DNA of 32,860 bases, taken from NCBI GenBank assembly GCA_900759575.1, contig CAAEVU010000073.1:1-32860 (forward strand), given 5' to 3'. The position numbers and the translations under genes are program-made. Of the stretch, positions 1 to 7,682 are shown in pieces (within the stretch, counting starts at the first letter, position 1; each line of letters begins with the position of its first letter). Below the pieces are notes generated by a model. The model was not told where the DNA came from. It was given only the letters and a program-made list of their open reading frames with translations, and ran no database searches. Source of the stretch: Clostridia bacterium (lineage in GTDB: Bacteria; Bacillota; Clostridia; Oscillospirales; Acutalibacteraceae).

Positions 1-700
1 CCACGGAATATTGGCCGGTGCGCAGCATGTTTTTTGCGGCGTTCACCCGGACCAGCAGCAGATATTGCTTGGGGGAGATCCCTTCCCGCTTTTCAAAAAT
101 TTTATACAGATAGGTCCGGTCAATTCCCACATACTTGGCCAAGTCCCCTATTTTGATGGGGTAACTGTAGTTGTTTTGGATGTAATCCCGTGCTTTGCGG
201 AAATATTCCTCTTCGTAGGTTTCCCCGTTTTCCCAGCGTTCCAGCTGAGCCATGGCGCCGTAGAAACAGCCCAAAATGCGATACTCGCTGTTGCATCCGT
301 TCTGAAATTCGGAAATGATCCCGGAAAGGCATTGCTGAAAAAGTTCCGGTTGGGGGAGTGTGGCCACATAGCTGTCCTCGAATCCGGTACGACGGACCAC
401 TTCTTTGCTGTCCACGCCGTCAAACGCCGTCCACATGTACTCCCAGGGAGATGTTTCGTCCGCCTTGTAATAGGTCAGCTCAGAGGGTTTGATGAGAAAC
501 GCCTGGCCGGCGGTAACCGGGTATATTTTGCCCCCTACGGAGTATTCCCCCTGTCCGGAGATCACATAATGCAGCAGGTATTGGGTCCGGATCGCTGGGC
601 CGAAACTGTGGCCGCTGGCGCATTTCTCATAGCCGCAGTAATACACCGCAATGGATTTGGACATGGATTTTTGAGTGGTCTTGATTTCCGTCCGTGGCAT
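1..700 (-). CDS. AraC-family transcriptional regulator, C-terminus cut by window edge
   Basis: This minus-strand reading frame is open to the window edge and gives 233 residues with no stop. The ATG at 698-700 is preceded by AGGAGGG. The N-terminal part (about residues 15-95) reads like an AraC-type cupin sensor domain (QYLLHYVISGQGEYSVGGK, then a VTAGQAFLIKP segment). From about residue 165 comes the AraC/XylS helix-turn-helix region (YIQNNYSYPIKIGDLAKYVG, RTYLYKIFEKREGISPKQY), with the second helix-turn-helix beginning at the edge. Family members are about 280-300 residues, so some 50 residues are missing. It is divergently transcribed from the GH4 glycosidase gene with about 236 bp between the starts. 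The inference is that it senses a sugar, possibly an alpha-galactoside, and activates that gene. The family assignment is secure; the ligand is not known. Confidence 0.93.
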   Translation of the reverse strand, partial: MPRTEIKTTQKSMSKSIAVYYCGYEKCASGHSFGPAIRTQYLLHYVISGQGEYSVGGKIYPVTAGQAFLIKPSELTYYKADETSPWEYMWTAFDGVDSKEVVRRTGFEDSYVATLPQPELFQQCLSGIISEFQNGCNSEYRILGCFYGAMAQLERWENGETYEEEYFRKARDYIQNNYSYPIKIGDLAKYVGIDRTYLYKIFEKREGISPKQYLLLVRVNAAKNMLRTGQYSV

Positions 701-725
701 GGAAATCCCTCCTAACTGTGAAGAG

Positions 726-742
726 TGCCAAGTTGCTTGGCA
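726..742. promoter_or_regulatory. Perfect inverted repeat in the araC-type gene leader
   Basis: TGCCAAG-TTG-CTTGGCA is a perfect 7-3-7 dyad lying 26 bp upstream of the regulator's start codon. It is next to an AT-rich stretch (745-755) that could hold that gene's -10 element. It may be an operator, for example for autoregulation, or a hairpin in the 5' leader. No run of T follows on either strand that would make it a terminator. Confidence 0.4.
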
Positions 743-828
743 TCATTTTATCATATATTTTTCTTGGGTTCTACTGGGGTAGGGGCATATCTTGCAACAA
801 ATCGACAATTTTAGGAAACAAACGGACA

Positions 829-857
829 TTGAAAATCGGGGCTTGGAAAGGTAGAAT
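829..857 (+). promoter_or_regulatory. Sigma-A promoter of the GH4 glycosidase gene
   Basis: TTGAAA (829-834) and TAGAAT (852-857) are separated by exactly 17 bp. The transcript would start near 864, leaving a leader of about 70 nt before the ATG at 937. The upstream sequence, shared with the divergent regulator, is where activator sites would be expected. No clear direct-repeat operator was seen there. Confidence 0.6.
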
Positions 858-936
858 GTGTCTGTAACAAAGGAAGAGGAAACCTTCACCCAGGTTTTTC
901 ACTTTACCGGGAAAATCCGAAAGGAGTTGTCAACTT

Positions 937-2259
937 ATGCCAAAGATCACGTTCATGGGTGCGGGCAGCACCGTGTTTGCCAGAAATGTGCTGGGGGATT
1001 GCATGTGCACTCCGGCTTTGCAGGAAAGCGAGATCGCCCTTTATGACATCGACGCCGAACGGCTGGAGGAAAGCTACATCATACTCAGCGCTATCAATCG
1101 GAATATCAACCAGGGCCGAGCCAAGATCAACAAATATTGCGGAGTGGAGAATCGGAAAGAGGCTCTCCGGGGCGCCAATTTCGTGGTGAACGCCATCCAG
1201 GTGGGCTTCTATGAGCCCTGCACGGTCATCGATTTTGAGATCCCCAAAAAATACGGCCTGCGCCAAACCATCGCCGACACTCTAGGCATTGGCGGCATCA
1301 TGCGTGGCCTGCGGACCATCCCTGTGCTGGCGGACTTCGCCCGGGACATGGAAGAGGTTTGCCCCAACGCCTGGTTTTTAAACTACACCAACCCCATGGC
1401 CATCCTGTCCGGCTATATGCAGCGGTACACCAACATCAAGACCGTGGGCCTGTGCCACAGCGTGCAGGTCTGTTCGGAAAATCTGTTAAAGTCCCTGAAC
1501 ATGGAGGACAAGCTGGAAGGCCGTCAGGAATTGATCGCCGGCATCAACCATATGGGCTGGCTGTTGGAATTGAAAGACAAGGACGGCAACGACCTGTATC
1601 CGGAGATCCGGAAACGGGCGGCGGAAAAGAACGCTTCCGAAAAGCACAACGACATGGTCCGCTTTGACTACATTCAGAATTTCGGCTACTACTGCACAGA
1701 ATCCAGCGAGCACAACGCGGAATACAATCCCTTCTACATCAAGTCCAAGTACCCTGAGCTCATTGAGAAGTTCAACATCCCCCTGGACGAGTATCCCCGC
1801 CGCTGTGTGAACCAGATCAAGGGTTGGAAAGAAGAGAAGGAGAACATCCTCAATAACGGTCAGGTGACCCATGAGCGTTCCAAGGAGTACGCCTCCTATA
1901 TCATGGAAGCCATCGTCACCGGAAATCCCTACAAGATCGGCGGCAACGTACTGAATACCGGGCTTATAGACAATCTTCCCGCCGACGCTTGCGTGGAGGT
2001 GCCCTGCCTGGTGGATAAACACGGTGTGAATCCCTGCCATGTGGGGAAACTGCCGGTACAGTTGGCGGCCATGAACATGACCAATATTAACGCCCAGCTG
2101 CTGACCATCCAAGCGGCGGTCACCAAGAAGCGGGAGGACATCTACATGGCGGCTATGTTGGACCCCCACACCGCCGCAGAACTCTCCATCGATGACATCA
2201 AAGCCATGGTGGACGAGCTGATCGAAGCCCACGGCGACTACATGAAAGACTATCGGTAA
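937..2259 (+). CDS. melA: GH4 family NAD-dependent alpha-galactosidase-type glycosidase
   Basis: The 440-residue product is a full-length member of glycoside hydrolase family 4. These cytoplasmic enzymes use NAD+ and a divalent metal to cleave glycosides by an oxidation-elimination mechanism. The N-terminus has the dinucleotide-binding motif GAGST (residues 8-12) with YDID following the second strand. NPM (152-154), GLCHSVQ (171-177, metal ligand Cys173 and His174) and GINHMGW (202-208) are family hallmarks, and the CH(S)VQ pattern is typical of MelA-like alpha-galactosidases. The start is the ATG behind AAAGGAG. It stands alone between its promoter and a strong terminator, divergent from an AraC-type regulator, so it probably acts on a sugar that the regulator senses. 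No sugar transporter is adjacent. Alpha-glucosidase or alpha-glucuronidase activity cannot be excluded from sequence alone. Confidence 0.9.
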   Translation: MPKITFMGAGSTVFARNVLGDCMCTPALQESEIALYDIDAERLEESYIILSAINRNINQGRAKINKYCGVENRKEALRGANFVVNAIQVGFYEPCTVIDFEIPKKYGLRQTIADTLGIGGIMRGLRTIPVLADFARDMEEVCPNAWFLNYTNPMAILSGYMQRYTNIKTVGLCHSVQVCSENLLKSLNMEDKLEGRQELIAGINHMGWLLELKDKDGNDLYPEIRKRAAEKNASEKHNDMVRFDYIQNFGYYCTESSEHNAEYNPFYIKSKYPELIEKFNIPLDEYPRRCVNQIKGWKEEKENILNNGQVTHERSKEYASYIMEAIVTGNPYKIGGNVLNTGLIDNLPADACVEVPCLVDKHGVNPCHVGKLPVQLAAMNMTNINAQLLTIQAAVTKKREDIYMAAMLDPHTAAELSIDDIKAMVDELIEAHGDYMKDYR

Positions 2260-2284
2260 CTGTATCTTTCCAGAAAAAACATAA

Positions 2285-2357
2285 AAAACGCCCCTCAAGA
2301 GACTCGCGGTGAACCGGCAGTGTGCCGGATTCATCCACGGCCCTTGAGGGGCGTTTT
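2285..2357. terminator. Bidirectional terminator forming one long two-tier hairpin
   Basis: A perfect 15-bp stem (2285-2299 with 2343-2357, AAAACGCCCCTCAAG paired to its complement) encloses a second, imperfect hairpin. The inner one runs from 2305 to 2339 and is capped by CCGGCA-gtg-TGCCGG (2314-2328). On the minus strand the stem is followed by a run of six T, and on the plus strand by four. It therefore ends both melA and the convergent opp operon. The inner stem is not needed for termination. Confidence 0.85.
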
Positions 2358-2462
2358 CCTGTTCCAACCTTTCAGCGCTTTTCAGGACTGGGGATCACCG
2401 GGACCTGGGGGAGACTTTCGCAGCAGGCTCCCAAGCATCCGAAAAGGATTGGAAAAAAGTAT

Positions 2463-2669
2463 TTATAGAAATCGGAAAAAGAAGAAATACAGTACTAGGC
2501 CGAATATCAGCAGTATGAGCAGCAGTGCGGGCACAAACACAATCAGCCCTGCAAGGATCATGGCAGTGCGGTCGTGTTTTTCCAGGGGAGTTTTTTCCAA
2601 GTCTTTCTGGAAGCGTTCCTCCGCCTTTTTCACATCTACTATACGGTTGATCTTTTTTCGAAAGAACAT
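2463..2669 (-). CDS. Small single-pass membrane protein, last gene of the opp operon
   Basis: This 68-residue product was not recognised as a named family. The first 33 residues are highly charged (KKINRIVDVKKAEERFQKDL) and probably helical. Residues 36-68 are strongly hydrophobic and end in a run of Phe, giving one C-terminal membrane segment with the N-terminus likely in the cytoplasm. The ATG lies only 4 bp after the oppF stop codon, and its ribosome binding site (GAGAAAGG) sits inside the end of oppF, so translation is probably coupled. The gene ends about 100 bp before the operon terminator. The coupling, the membrane segment and the absence of a better frame argue that it is real. A role as an accessory subunit of the Opp transporter is only a guess. 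Confidence 0.6.
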   Translation of the reverse strand: MFFRKKINRIVDVKKAEERFQKDLEKTPLEKHDRTAMILAGLIVFVPALLLILLIFGLVLYFFFFRFL

Positions 2670-2673
2670 GATA

Positions 2674-3750
2674 TCAGCCTTTCTCCCCGGTTAAAGGGAA
2701 ATGGCAGGCAACAAAGTGATGGTTGCCCATATCCCGCCATTCGGGAACCTCCTGGCGGCATTTTTCCTGGCAATAACGGCACCGGGTGTGGAATTTGCAT
2801 CCCTTGGGAGGATTTACCGGGCTGGGGATGTCCCCTTCCAGCAAGATCCGCTCCCGGCCGCCGTTGTCCTCTTCCGTGGTGGGAATAGCGGAGAGCAGGG
2901 CTTCCGTGTAGGGATGGAGGGTGCGGGCAAACAGCTCTTCCGAGTCTGCCAGCTCCACAATGTTGCCCAGGTACATCACGGCGATTCGATCGCTGATGTA
3001 CTTCACCACGCTCAGGTCGTGGGTGATGAACAGATACGTCAATCCAGCTTTGTCACGCAATTCGGACAGCAGGTTCAGGATCTGGGACTGAATGGACACG
3101 TCCAGGGCGGAAACGGCCTCATCGCACACCACGAACTTGGGAGACAGTGCCAGGCTTCGGGCAATGCCGATACGCTGGCGCTGGCCGCCGGAGAACTGGT
3201 GGGGATAGCGGTTGAACATGTAGGGGGCCAGACCGCAATCCTCCATCACCTGGAAGATATAGTCCTTCATGGCGGGGTCGCCCCGCTTGAAAATACCGTG
3301 GGAGGTCAAGCCCTCTCCAATGATCTGCCCCACGGTCATGCGGGGATTCAGGGAGGAGTAGGGGTCCTGGAAGATCAGCTGCAGGTCCTTGCGCAGCACC
3401 CGCATTTCCTCGTAGGAGAGCTTCTTCAGGTCGATTGCCTTGCCGTCCTTGTAGTAGAGAATGTCGCCGTGGCTCTGGGGATAGAGCTGTAAAATGGTCC
3501 GTCCCAGTGTGGACTTACCGCAGCCGGACTCGCCCACCAGGCCCAGGGTCTCACCCTGGAAGATGTCCAGGGTAATGCCGTCGTTGGCCCGGACATAGCG
3601 CTGTTTTTCCCGAAGCTTTGTCTTTTTCACCGGGAAGTACTGCTTCACGTCCTGCAGGCGCAAAAGCACTTTGCGGCCGTTCACTTCCGGCTGAGTGGAG
3701 GTAAGCTCCTGGTTTGTTGTAGCCTCCTGGCCTTTTTTCTCATTTTGCAT
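2674..3750 (-). CDS. oppF: Oligopeptide ABC transporter ATP-binding protein OppF
   Basis: This 358-residue ATPase is the second nucleotide-binding subunit of a peptide importer. Walker A is GESGCGKS (73-80), the Q-loop is FQDP (127-130), the signature is SGGQRQRIG (187-195), Walker B is VVCDE (207-211) and the H-loop histidine is His244. The C-terminal oligopeptide/dipeptide domain has SPVNPPKGC and four clustered cysteines (318, 324, 327, 331) plus Cys349. A similar pattern binds an iron-sulfur cluster in mycobacterial OppD. A 50-residue hydrophilic N-terminal extension (GQEATTNQEL and following) precedes the usual start of the ATPase fold. The start overlaps the oppD stop by 11 bp, as expected for coupled operon genes. 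The family assignment is firm; the substrate is inferred to be peptides because of the neighbouring pepF and family-5 binding protein. Confidence 0.93.
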   Translation of the reverse strand: MQNEKKGQEATTNQELTSTQPEVNGRKVLLRLQDVKQYFPVKKTKLREKQRYVRANDGITLDIFQGETLGLVGESGCGKSTLGRTILQLYPQSHGDILYYKDGKAIDLKKLSYEEMRVLRKDLQLIFQDPYSSLNPRMTVGQIIGEGLTSHGIFKRGDPAMKDYIFQVMEDCGLAPYMFNRYPHQFSGGQRQRIGIARSLALSPKFVVCDEAVSALDVSIQSQILNLLSELRDKAGLTYLFITHDLSVVKYISDRIAVMYLGNIVELADSEELFARTLHPYTEALLSAIPTTEEDNGGRERILLEGDIPSPVNPPKGCKFHTRCRYCQEKCRQEVPEWRDMGNHHFVACHFPLTGEKG

Positions 3751-4735
3751 GTTCTTTTCTCACCGCCTTTTCCGCATAAAAGCAACGTACCAAATGACCG
3801 GGCTCCACTTCGCTGAGCGGGGGTTCGGATTCGGTGCACTTCTTGGTGCAGTATTTGCACCGGGGACCAAATTTGCATCCCTCCGGCAAATACAGGGGGT
3901 TGGGAACCGAGCCGGGGATCGCGTCCAGCTTTTGCCCCTTGGGGGTGTTCAGCTGGGGAATGGAGGTCATCAGCCCTTCGGTATAGGGATGGGAATAAAC
4001 AGAATCGTGGAAGATCTCCCGGGCGGACGCTTTTTCCACGATCTGTCCGCAGTACATAACAGCCACTTCGTCGGCCATTTCGTGAATGACGCCCAGGTCA
4101 TGGGTGATGAACAGGATAGAAGTACCGGTTTCCCGCTTCAGGTCGTTCATCAGCTTCAAGATCTGTGCCTGAATGGTCACGTCCAAAGCCGTGGTAGGCT
4201 CGTCCGCGATCAGCAGTTTGGGCTTGCAGGCCAACGCCATGGCGATCATAACACGCTGGCGCATACCGCCGGAAAGCTGGAACGGATACTGTTTTGCCAC
4301 CCGTTCCGGATTGGGGATCTTCACGTCGGAAAGCAGTTCAATGGCCTTTTTACGGGCTTCCGCTTTGTTCAGATGCTGATGGATCTTCAAGGTTTCGCCG
4401 ATCTGCCGTTCCACTGTGAACACCGGGTTCAGAGAGGTCATAGGCTCCTGGAAAATCACGGAGATCTCGTTTCCGCGGATGTGGTACATTTCCTTGTCGG
4501 TGCAGTTCAAAATGTCCTGCCCGTCGAAGGTGATGCTGCCGCTTTCGATATAGCCGTTGCCGTCCAGCAGCTTGATGATGCTCATGGCGGAAACACTTTT
4601 GCCGGAACCGGATTCACCCACAATACCCAGGGTTTTGCCGGCGTCCAGGGAATAGGTCACGTCGTTGACAGCTTTTACGATGCCCTTCTTGGTTGTAAAG
4701 AACGTATGAAGGTTTTTCACTTCCAGCAAACTCAC
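3740..4735 (-). CDS. oppD: Oligopeptide ABC transporter ATP-binding protein OppD
   Basis: This product (331 residues from GTG at 4735) is the first ATPase subunit of the peptide importer. Walker A is GESGSGKS (40-47), the signature LSGGMRQRVMIAMAL starts at 154, Walker B is LLIADEP (174-180) and the H-loop is THD. The C-terminal domain carries Cys287, 293, 296, 300 and 318 in the same arrangement as OppF. Two in-frame GTG codons could start it, 4744 and 4735. I prefer 4735 because the strong Shine-Dalgarno GAGAGGTGA lies 5 bp before it, whereas 4744 sits inside that sequence. The oppC stop codon lies within the Shine-Dalgarno, so translation should be coupled to oppC. It works with OppF, OppB and OppC. 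Confidence 0.93.
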   Translation of the reverse strand: MSLLEVKNLHTFFTTKKGIVKAVNDVTYSLDAGKTLGIVGESGSGKSVSAMSIIKLLDGNGYIESGSITFDGQDILNCTDKEMYHIRGNEISVIFQEPMTSLNPVFTVERQIGETLKIHQHLNKAEARKKAIELLSDVKIPNPERVAKQYPFQLSGGMRQRVMIAMALACKPKLLIADEPTTALDVTIQAQILKLMNDLKRETGTSILFITHDLGVIHEMADEVAVMYCGQIVEKASAREIFHDSVYSHPYTEGLMTSIPQLNTPKGQKLDAIPGSVPNPLYLPEGCKFGPRCKYCTKKCTESEPPLSEVEPGHLVRCFYAEKAVRKEHAK

Positions 4736-4740
4736 AGTGC

Positions 4741-6555
4741 TCACCTCTCTTTCGATTTGGGGTCGATGGCGTCACGCAGGCCGTCGCCCACACAGTTGAT
4801 GCTGATGGTGCAAATGCCCAGTGCAGCGGAGGGGAATACCCAGCGCCACCAGTAATTCTCGATGACCTGTCCGTTCTGAGCGCCGGTGAGCATGTTACCC
4901 CAAGTGGCGTTGGGTTCGCTGACGCCGAACCCGATGAAGGACAGGGAAGATTCCGTCAGCATACAGGTGGCGAAATCCAAAGTGGCATTCACAATGATGA
5001 CAGTGATGATGTTGGGCAGGATGTGCCGGAAAATAATGCCGAATTCTTTCACGCCCAAAGCCTTAGCAGCGGTGACGAATTCCTGTTCCCGTTCGGCCAG
5101 CACACTGCCGCGGACCAGACGGGCGATACCGGGCCAGGAAAGCAGGCCCAGAATGAACATGATCAAAATGATTCTCTGGGTTTCCGAAATACTGTTGCCC
5201 AAAATACTGGACAAGATGATACAGAAGGGCAGGAAGGGGATCGAAGAGATGATTTCCGTCAAACGCATAAGCAAGTTGTCGATCTTTCCGCCCTTGTAGC
5301 CGGAAACGCCGCCCACGATAATGCCGATGATGGTGGAGATGATCACGGCGATGGCGCCCACGGTCATGGTCATACGTCCGCCCACGATCATGCGGCGGAA
5401 CAGGTCACGGCCCAGGTTGTCGGTGCCCATCAGATAGCCGTCCAGGCCCCAGCCTTTGACTGTGCCGTCTTCCATCACAGCATAGGTGCTGTAGTAGCCT
5501 GCGGAAGCGGAAACAACAGGGCTGTTCAGCTTGGGAGCGTTGTCCTGACCGAAGTTGTTGTCGCCCCAGGAGGCCACAGAACCGTCGTCCAGCACCACAG
5601 AGTAGTGATACCGGCCGCCCACAATGGAGGTCACATGGCCCTGAATCTCTTCCGGAACGTTCATGGAGCCTTTCACATTGTTGCCCCACAGGTGGACTTG
5701 GCCATCGCTGGTCAAAGCGGCGGCGCTTTCGTCGGTCAAGGCGATGTCCACCACGTTGCCCTGGATGTCGTCCGGAATGTTGGTGAAGGCAGAAGCTTTG
5801 TTGGACAAGGCCACCACTTCGCCGTCGTTTGTCAACGCCATGACCACGTTGGTGTTGTCGTCGAACTTCTGGATATTTCCCTGCACTTCGCTGGGAATGG
5901 TGATATTCAACAGGTACGCGCTGCCCCAGTTGTACAGCCGTCCGCTTTCGGTGAGGGCCAGAGAGATCTGATACCCAGCGGAGATCTGTTTGATGGGCTG
6001 GGGAGCCGCTTGCAGTTCAACGGGAATGGTGGCAAGACCCATGCGGTCGTTGCCCCAAGTGAAGATCTGGCCCTTGTCGTTGACAGCCAGCACATGGTCA
6101 AGACCTGCGGAGATCTGGGTCAGTTTGCCCATTTCCGAGGAGGAAGGAATGTTTTTCAGTTTTTCCGTGGGGAATGTGCCCCACTCGTACACATTGCCGT
6201 CTTTGTCAATGCCCACAGAGAAAGTGCTTCCCGAGGAAACCATCTGGGCGTTGCCTTGCAGTTGGCTGGGCACGTTCAGCATGCCGAAGCCGGGAGCCAC
6301 GTTGGACTGGGTCACGTCCTGATAATACAGGTCGATGGGGAAGAAGAAGGGCAGTACGATACAGCAAAGGAAAATCACCAAGAACAGGATCAAGCCGATC
6401 ATGGCGATCTTGTCGTGGAGGAAGCTCTGCACAACCATGCGCACAGGGCTCTGCATCAATTCGTCCTCTTCCTGGGGAAGGCCGCCCATTACCATACGCT
6501 GAGCAGCCGCGGCAGCGGTGGATTTCCGCTTGCCGAAAATGGTCTTTTTCGCCAT
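4741..6555 (-). CDS. oppC: OppC-type ABC permease with inserted seven-repeat RCC1/BLIP-II-like beta-propeller
   Basis: The start is the ATG at 6555 behind AAAGGAGG, giving 604 residues; typical OppC is about 300. Residues 1-50 are cytoplasmic, with an Ala-rich stretch, and 51-73 form membrane segment 1. About residues 95-373 are a foreign domain of seven repeats. Each has a V/IP..IQG linker, an ..AG..H..AL core, DG.V and a WG ending (for example near 126, 167, 210, 290, 330 and 369; the fourth repeat has lost the WG). The permease resumes with GYLMGTDNLGRDLFRRMI (373-390), membrane segments and the EAA loop (VTAAKALG..EFGIIFRHILP, 494-514). The insert lies in the loop that faces outside, where the binding protein docks. 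The frame is open throughout, so it is a true fusion and not two genes. Its function is unknown; binding of a surface ligand or regulation of transport are guesses. Confidence 0.93.
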   Translation of the reverse strand: MAKKTIFGKRKSTAAAAAQRMVMGGLPQEEDELMQSPVRMVVQSFLHDKIAMIGLILFLVIFLCCIVLPFFFPIDLYYQDVTQSNVAPGFGMLNVPSQLQGNAQMVSSGSTFSVGIDKDGNVYEWGTFPTEKLKNIPSSSEMGKLTQISAGLDHVLAVNDKGQIFTWGNDRMGLATIPVELQAAPQPIKQISAGYQISLALTESGRLYNWGSAYLLNITIPSEVQGNIQKFDDNTNVVMALTNDGEVVALSNKASAFTNIPDDIQGNVVDIALTDESAAALTSDGQVHLWGNNVKGSMNVPEEIQGHVTSIVGGRYHYSVVLDDGSVASWGDNNFGQDNAPKLNSPVVSASAGYYSTYAVMEDGTVKGWGLDGYLMGTDNLGRDLFRRMIVGGRMTMTVGAIAVIISTIIGIIVGGVSGYKGGKIDNLLMRLTEIISSIPFLPFCIILSSILGNSISETQRIILIMFILGLLSWPGIARLVRGSVLAEREQEFVTAAKALGVKEFGIIFRHILPNIITVIIVNATLDFATCMLTESSLSFIGFGVSEPNATWGNMLTGAQNGQVIENYWWRWVFPSAALGICTISINCVGDGLRDAIDPKSKER

Positions 6556-6571
6556 TGTGGTTCCTCCTTTC

Positions 6572-7564
6572 TCAGTTTTCCAGGCGGACGCGAGGGTCCA
6601 CCAGAGTGTAGGCCACATCCATGATGACGTTGCCTGCCAGGGACAGTACCACATAGAACATCTGCATGGTCAGCACCACAGAGAAGTCACGCTGCATCAA
6701 GCCGTTGATCAAGGTCTGGCCAAGGCCGGGCCACAGGAACACGTTCTCGATGACGATGGAGCCGCCGAACAGGGAAACGACCCAGGCGGTGGCGATGGTG
6801 ACTACCGGGATCAAAGCGTTGCGGAAAGCGTGAACGTAGATCACGGTCTTTTCCCGCAAGCCCTTGGCCCGTGCGGTTTTGATGTAGTCCATGCGCAGCA
6901 CGTCGATCATGGCGGCGCGCACATACCGGGTGATGCTGCCAATGCCCGAGATGGACATGACGATCATGGGCAACGCCATGTGCCACATGGTATCCAGGAA
7001 AGTCTGGAAGGCGTTGCCTTCAAAACCGGCTGTGCGCACGCCGCTGATGGGGAAGATCGGAATCTTCACAGCGAAGGCGAAAATAGCCAGCAAGGCGATG
7101 ATAAAGCTGGGCAGACTGTAACCGATGATGGTGACCACCTGGATGGTCTTGTCAAATATGCCGTTTTTCCGCACGGCAGTGACAATGCCCAGGGGCACCG
7201 CAATGATAAAGGTCAGCAGCATGGAGAACAGGTTGAGCATCACCGTGTTCAGCATGGGGGTGCCGATCATTTTGACAACTTGGGTTTTATACTGGGTGGA
7301 ATACCCAAAATTACCCGTGAGCATGTTGCCGATCCAACGGAAATACTGTTCGATCAGAGTGCCGTTCAGGCCAAGGCTTTCCTTGGTTTTCTCGTACAAC
7401 TGCTCATATTGGTCGGGACGCATGTTGGCTTTGGCATCGCCCAGCATCATGGTGACCGGATCACCGGGCAACATTTTGTAGATGAAAAACATCAAGATGG
7501 AAATGATGAAGAAAACGAAGATGATATAAATCAATCTTTTCAGCAGGTATCTGCCTTTTCCCAC
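6572..7564 (-). CDS. oppB: Oligopeptide ABC transporter permease OppB
   Basis: This inner-membrane permease (330 residues from GTG) pairs with OppC to form the peptide channel. It starts with a membrane segment (LKRLIYIIFVFFIISILMFF) followed by the family hallmark LPGDP. It has further membrane segments and an EAA loop (DYIKTARAKGLREKTVIYVH) that contacts the ATPases. It ends with the usual DVAYTLVDPRVRLE. No in-frame ATG exists at the N-terminus. The GTG at 7562-7564 is favoured because AAGGGGGG lies 7 bp upstream; a TTG at 7585 in the same frame has no good binding site. The gap to oppC is 16 bp. It lies 118 bp after the SBP gene, and a terminator hairpin sits in that gap, so it depends on read-through or on an unseen promoter. 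Confidence 0.92.
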   Translation of the reverse strand: MGKGRYLLKRLIYIIFVFFIISILMFFIYKMLPGDPVTMMLGDAKANMRPDQYEQLYEKTKESLGLNGTLIEQYFRWIGNMLTGNFGYSTQYKTQVVKMIGTPMLNTVMLNLFSMLLTFIIAVPLGIVTAVRKNGIFDKTIQVVTIIGYSLPSFIIALLAIFAFAVKIPIFPISGVRTAGFEGNAFQTFLDTMWHMALPMIVMSISGIGSITRYVRAAMIDVLRMDYIKTARAKGLREKTVIYVHAFRNALIPVVTIATAWVVSLFGGSIVIENVFLWPGLGQTLINGLMQRDFSVVLTMQMFYVVLSLAGNVIMDVAYTLVDPRVRLEN

Positions 7565-7607
7565 ACATTTTCCCCCCTTATTCAAATTTTAACTGGTTTT
7601 AAAAGAG

Positions 7608-7637
7608 CCGGCGGTCCCCAGCAAAGGGGGCCGCCGG
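7608..7637 (-). terminator. Intra-operon terminator/attenuator between SBP gene and oppB
   Basis: CCGGCGGTCCCC (7608-7619) pairs with GGGGGCCGCCGG (7626-7637) over 12 positions, including one G-T pair, around a 6-nt loop. On the minus strand it is followed by CTCTTTTAAAA, a modest T-tract. Its position just after the SBP gene fits the common arrangement in which most transcripts stop after the abundant binding protein and a minority continue into the permease genes. Confidence 0.75.
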
Positions 7638-7682
7638 ACTCAGTCAAAGGCTCATTCTACTTTTGTAAATGCTTTCGCAGCC

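Noticed and set aside
5023..6624. 533-codon plus-strand frame opposite the oppC propeller region
   Set aside because: It is antisense to the oppC fusion and has a shadow-like composition (very rich in His, Gln and Asp). No ribosome binding site or terminator fits it.
4741..6654. Longer oppC start at 6654
   Set aside because: The extra 33 residues overlap the end of oppB and lack a ribosome binding site. The ATG at 6555 has AAAGGAGG.
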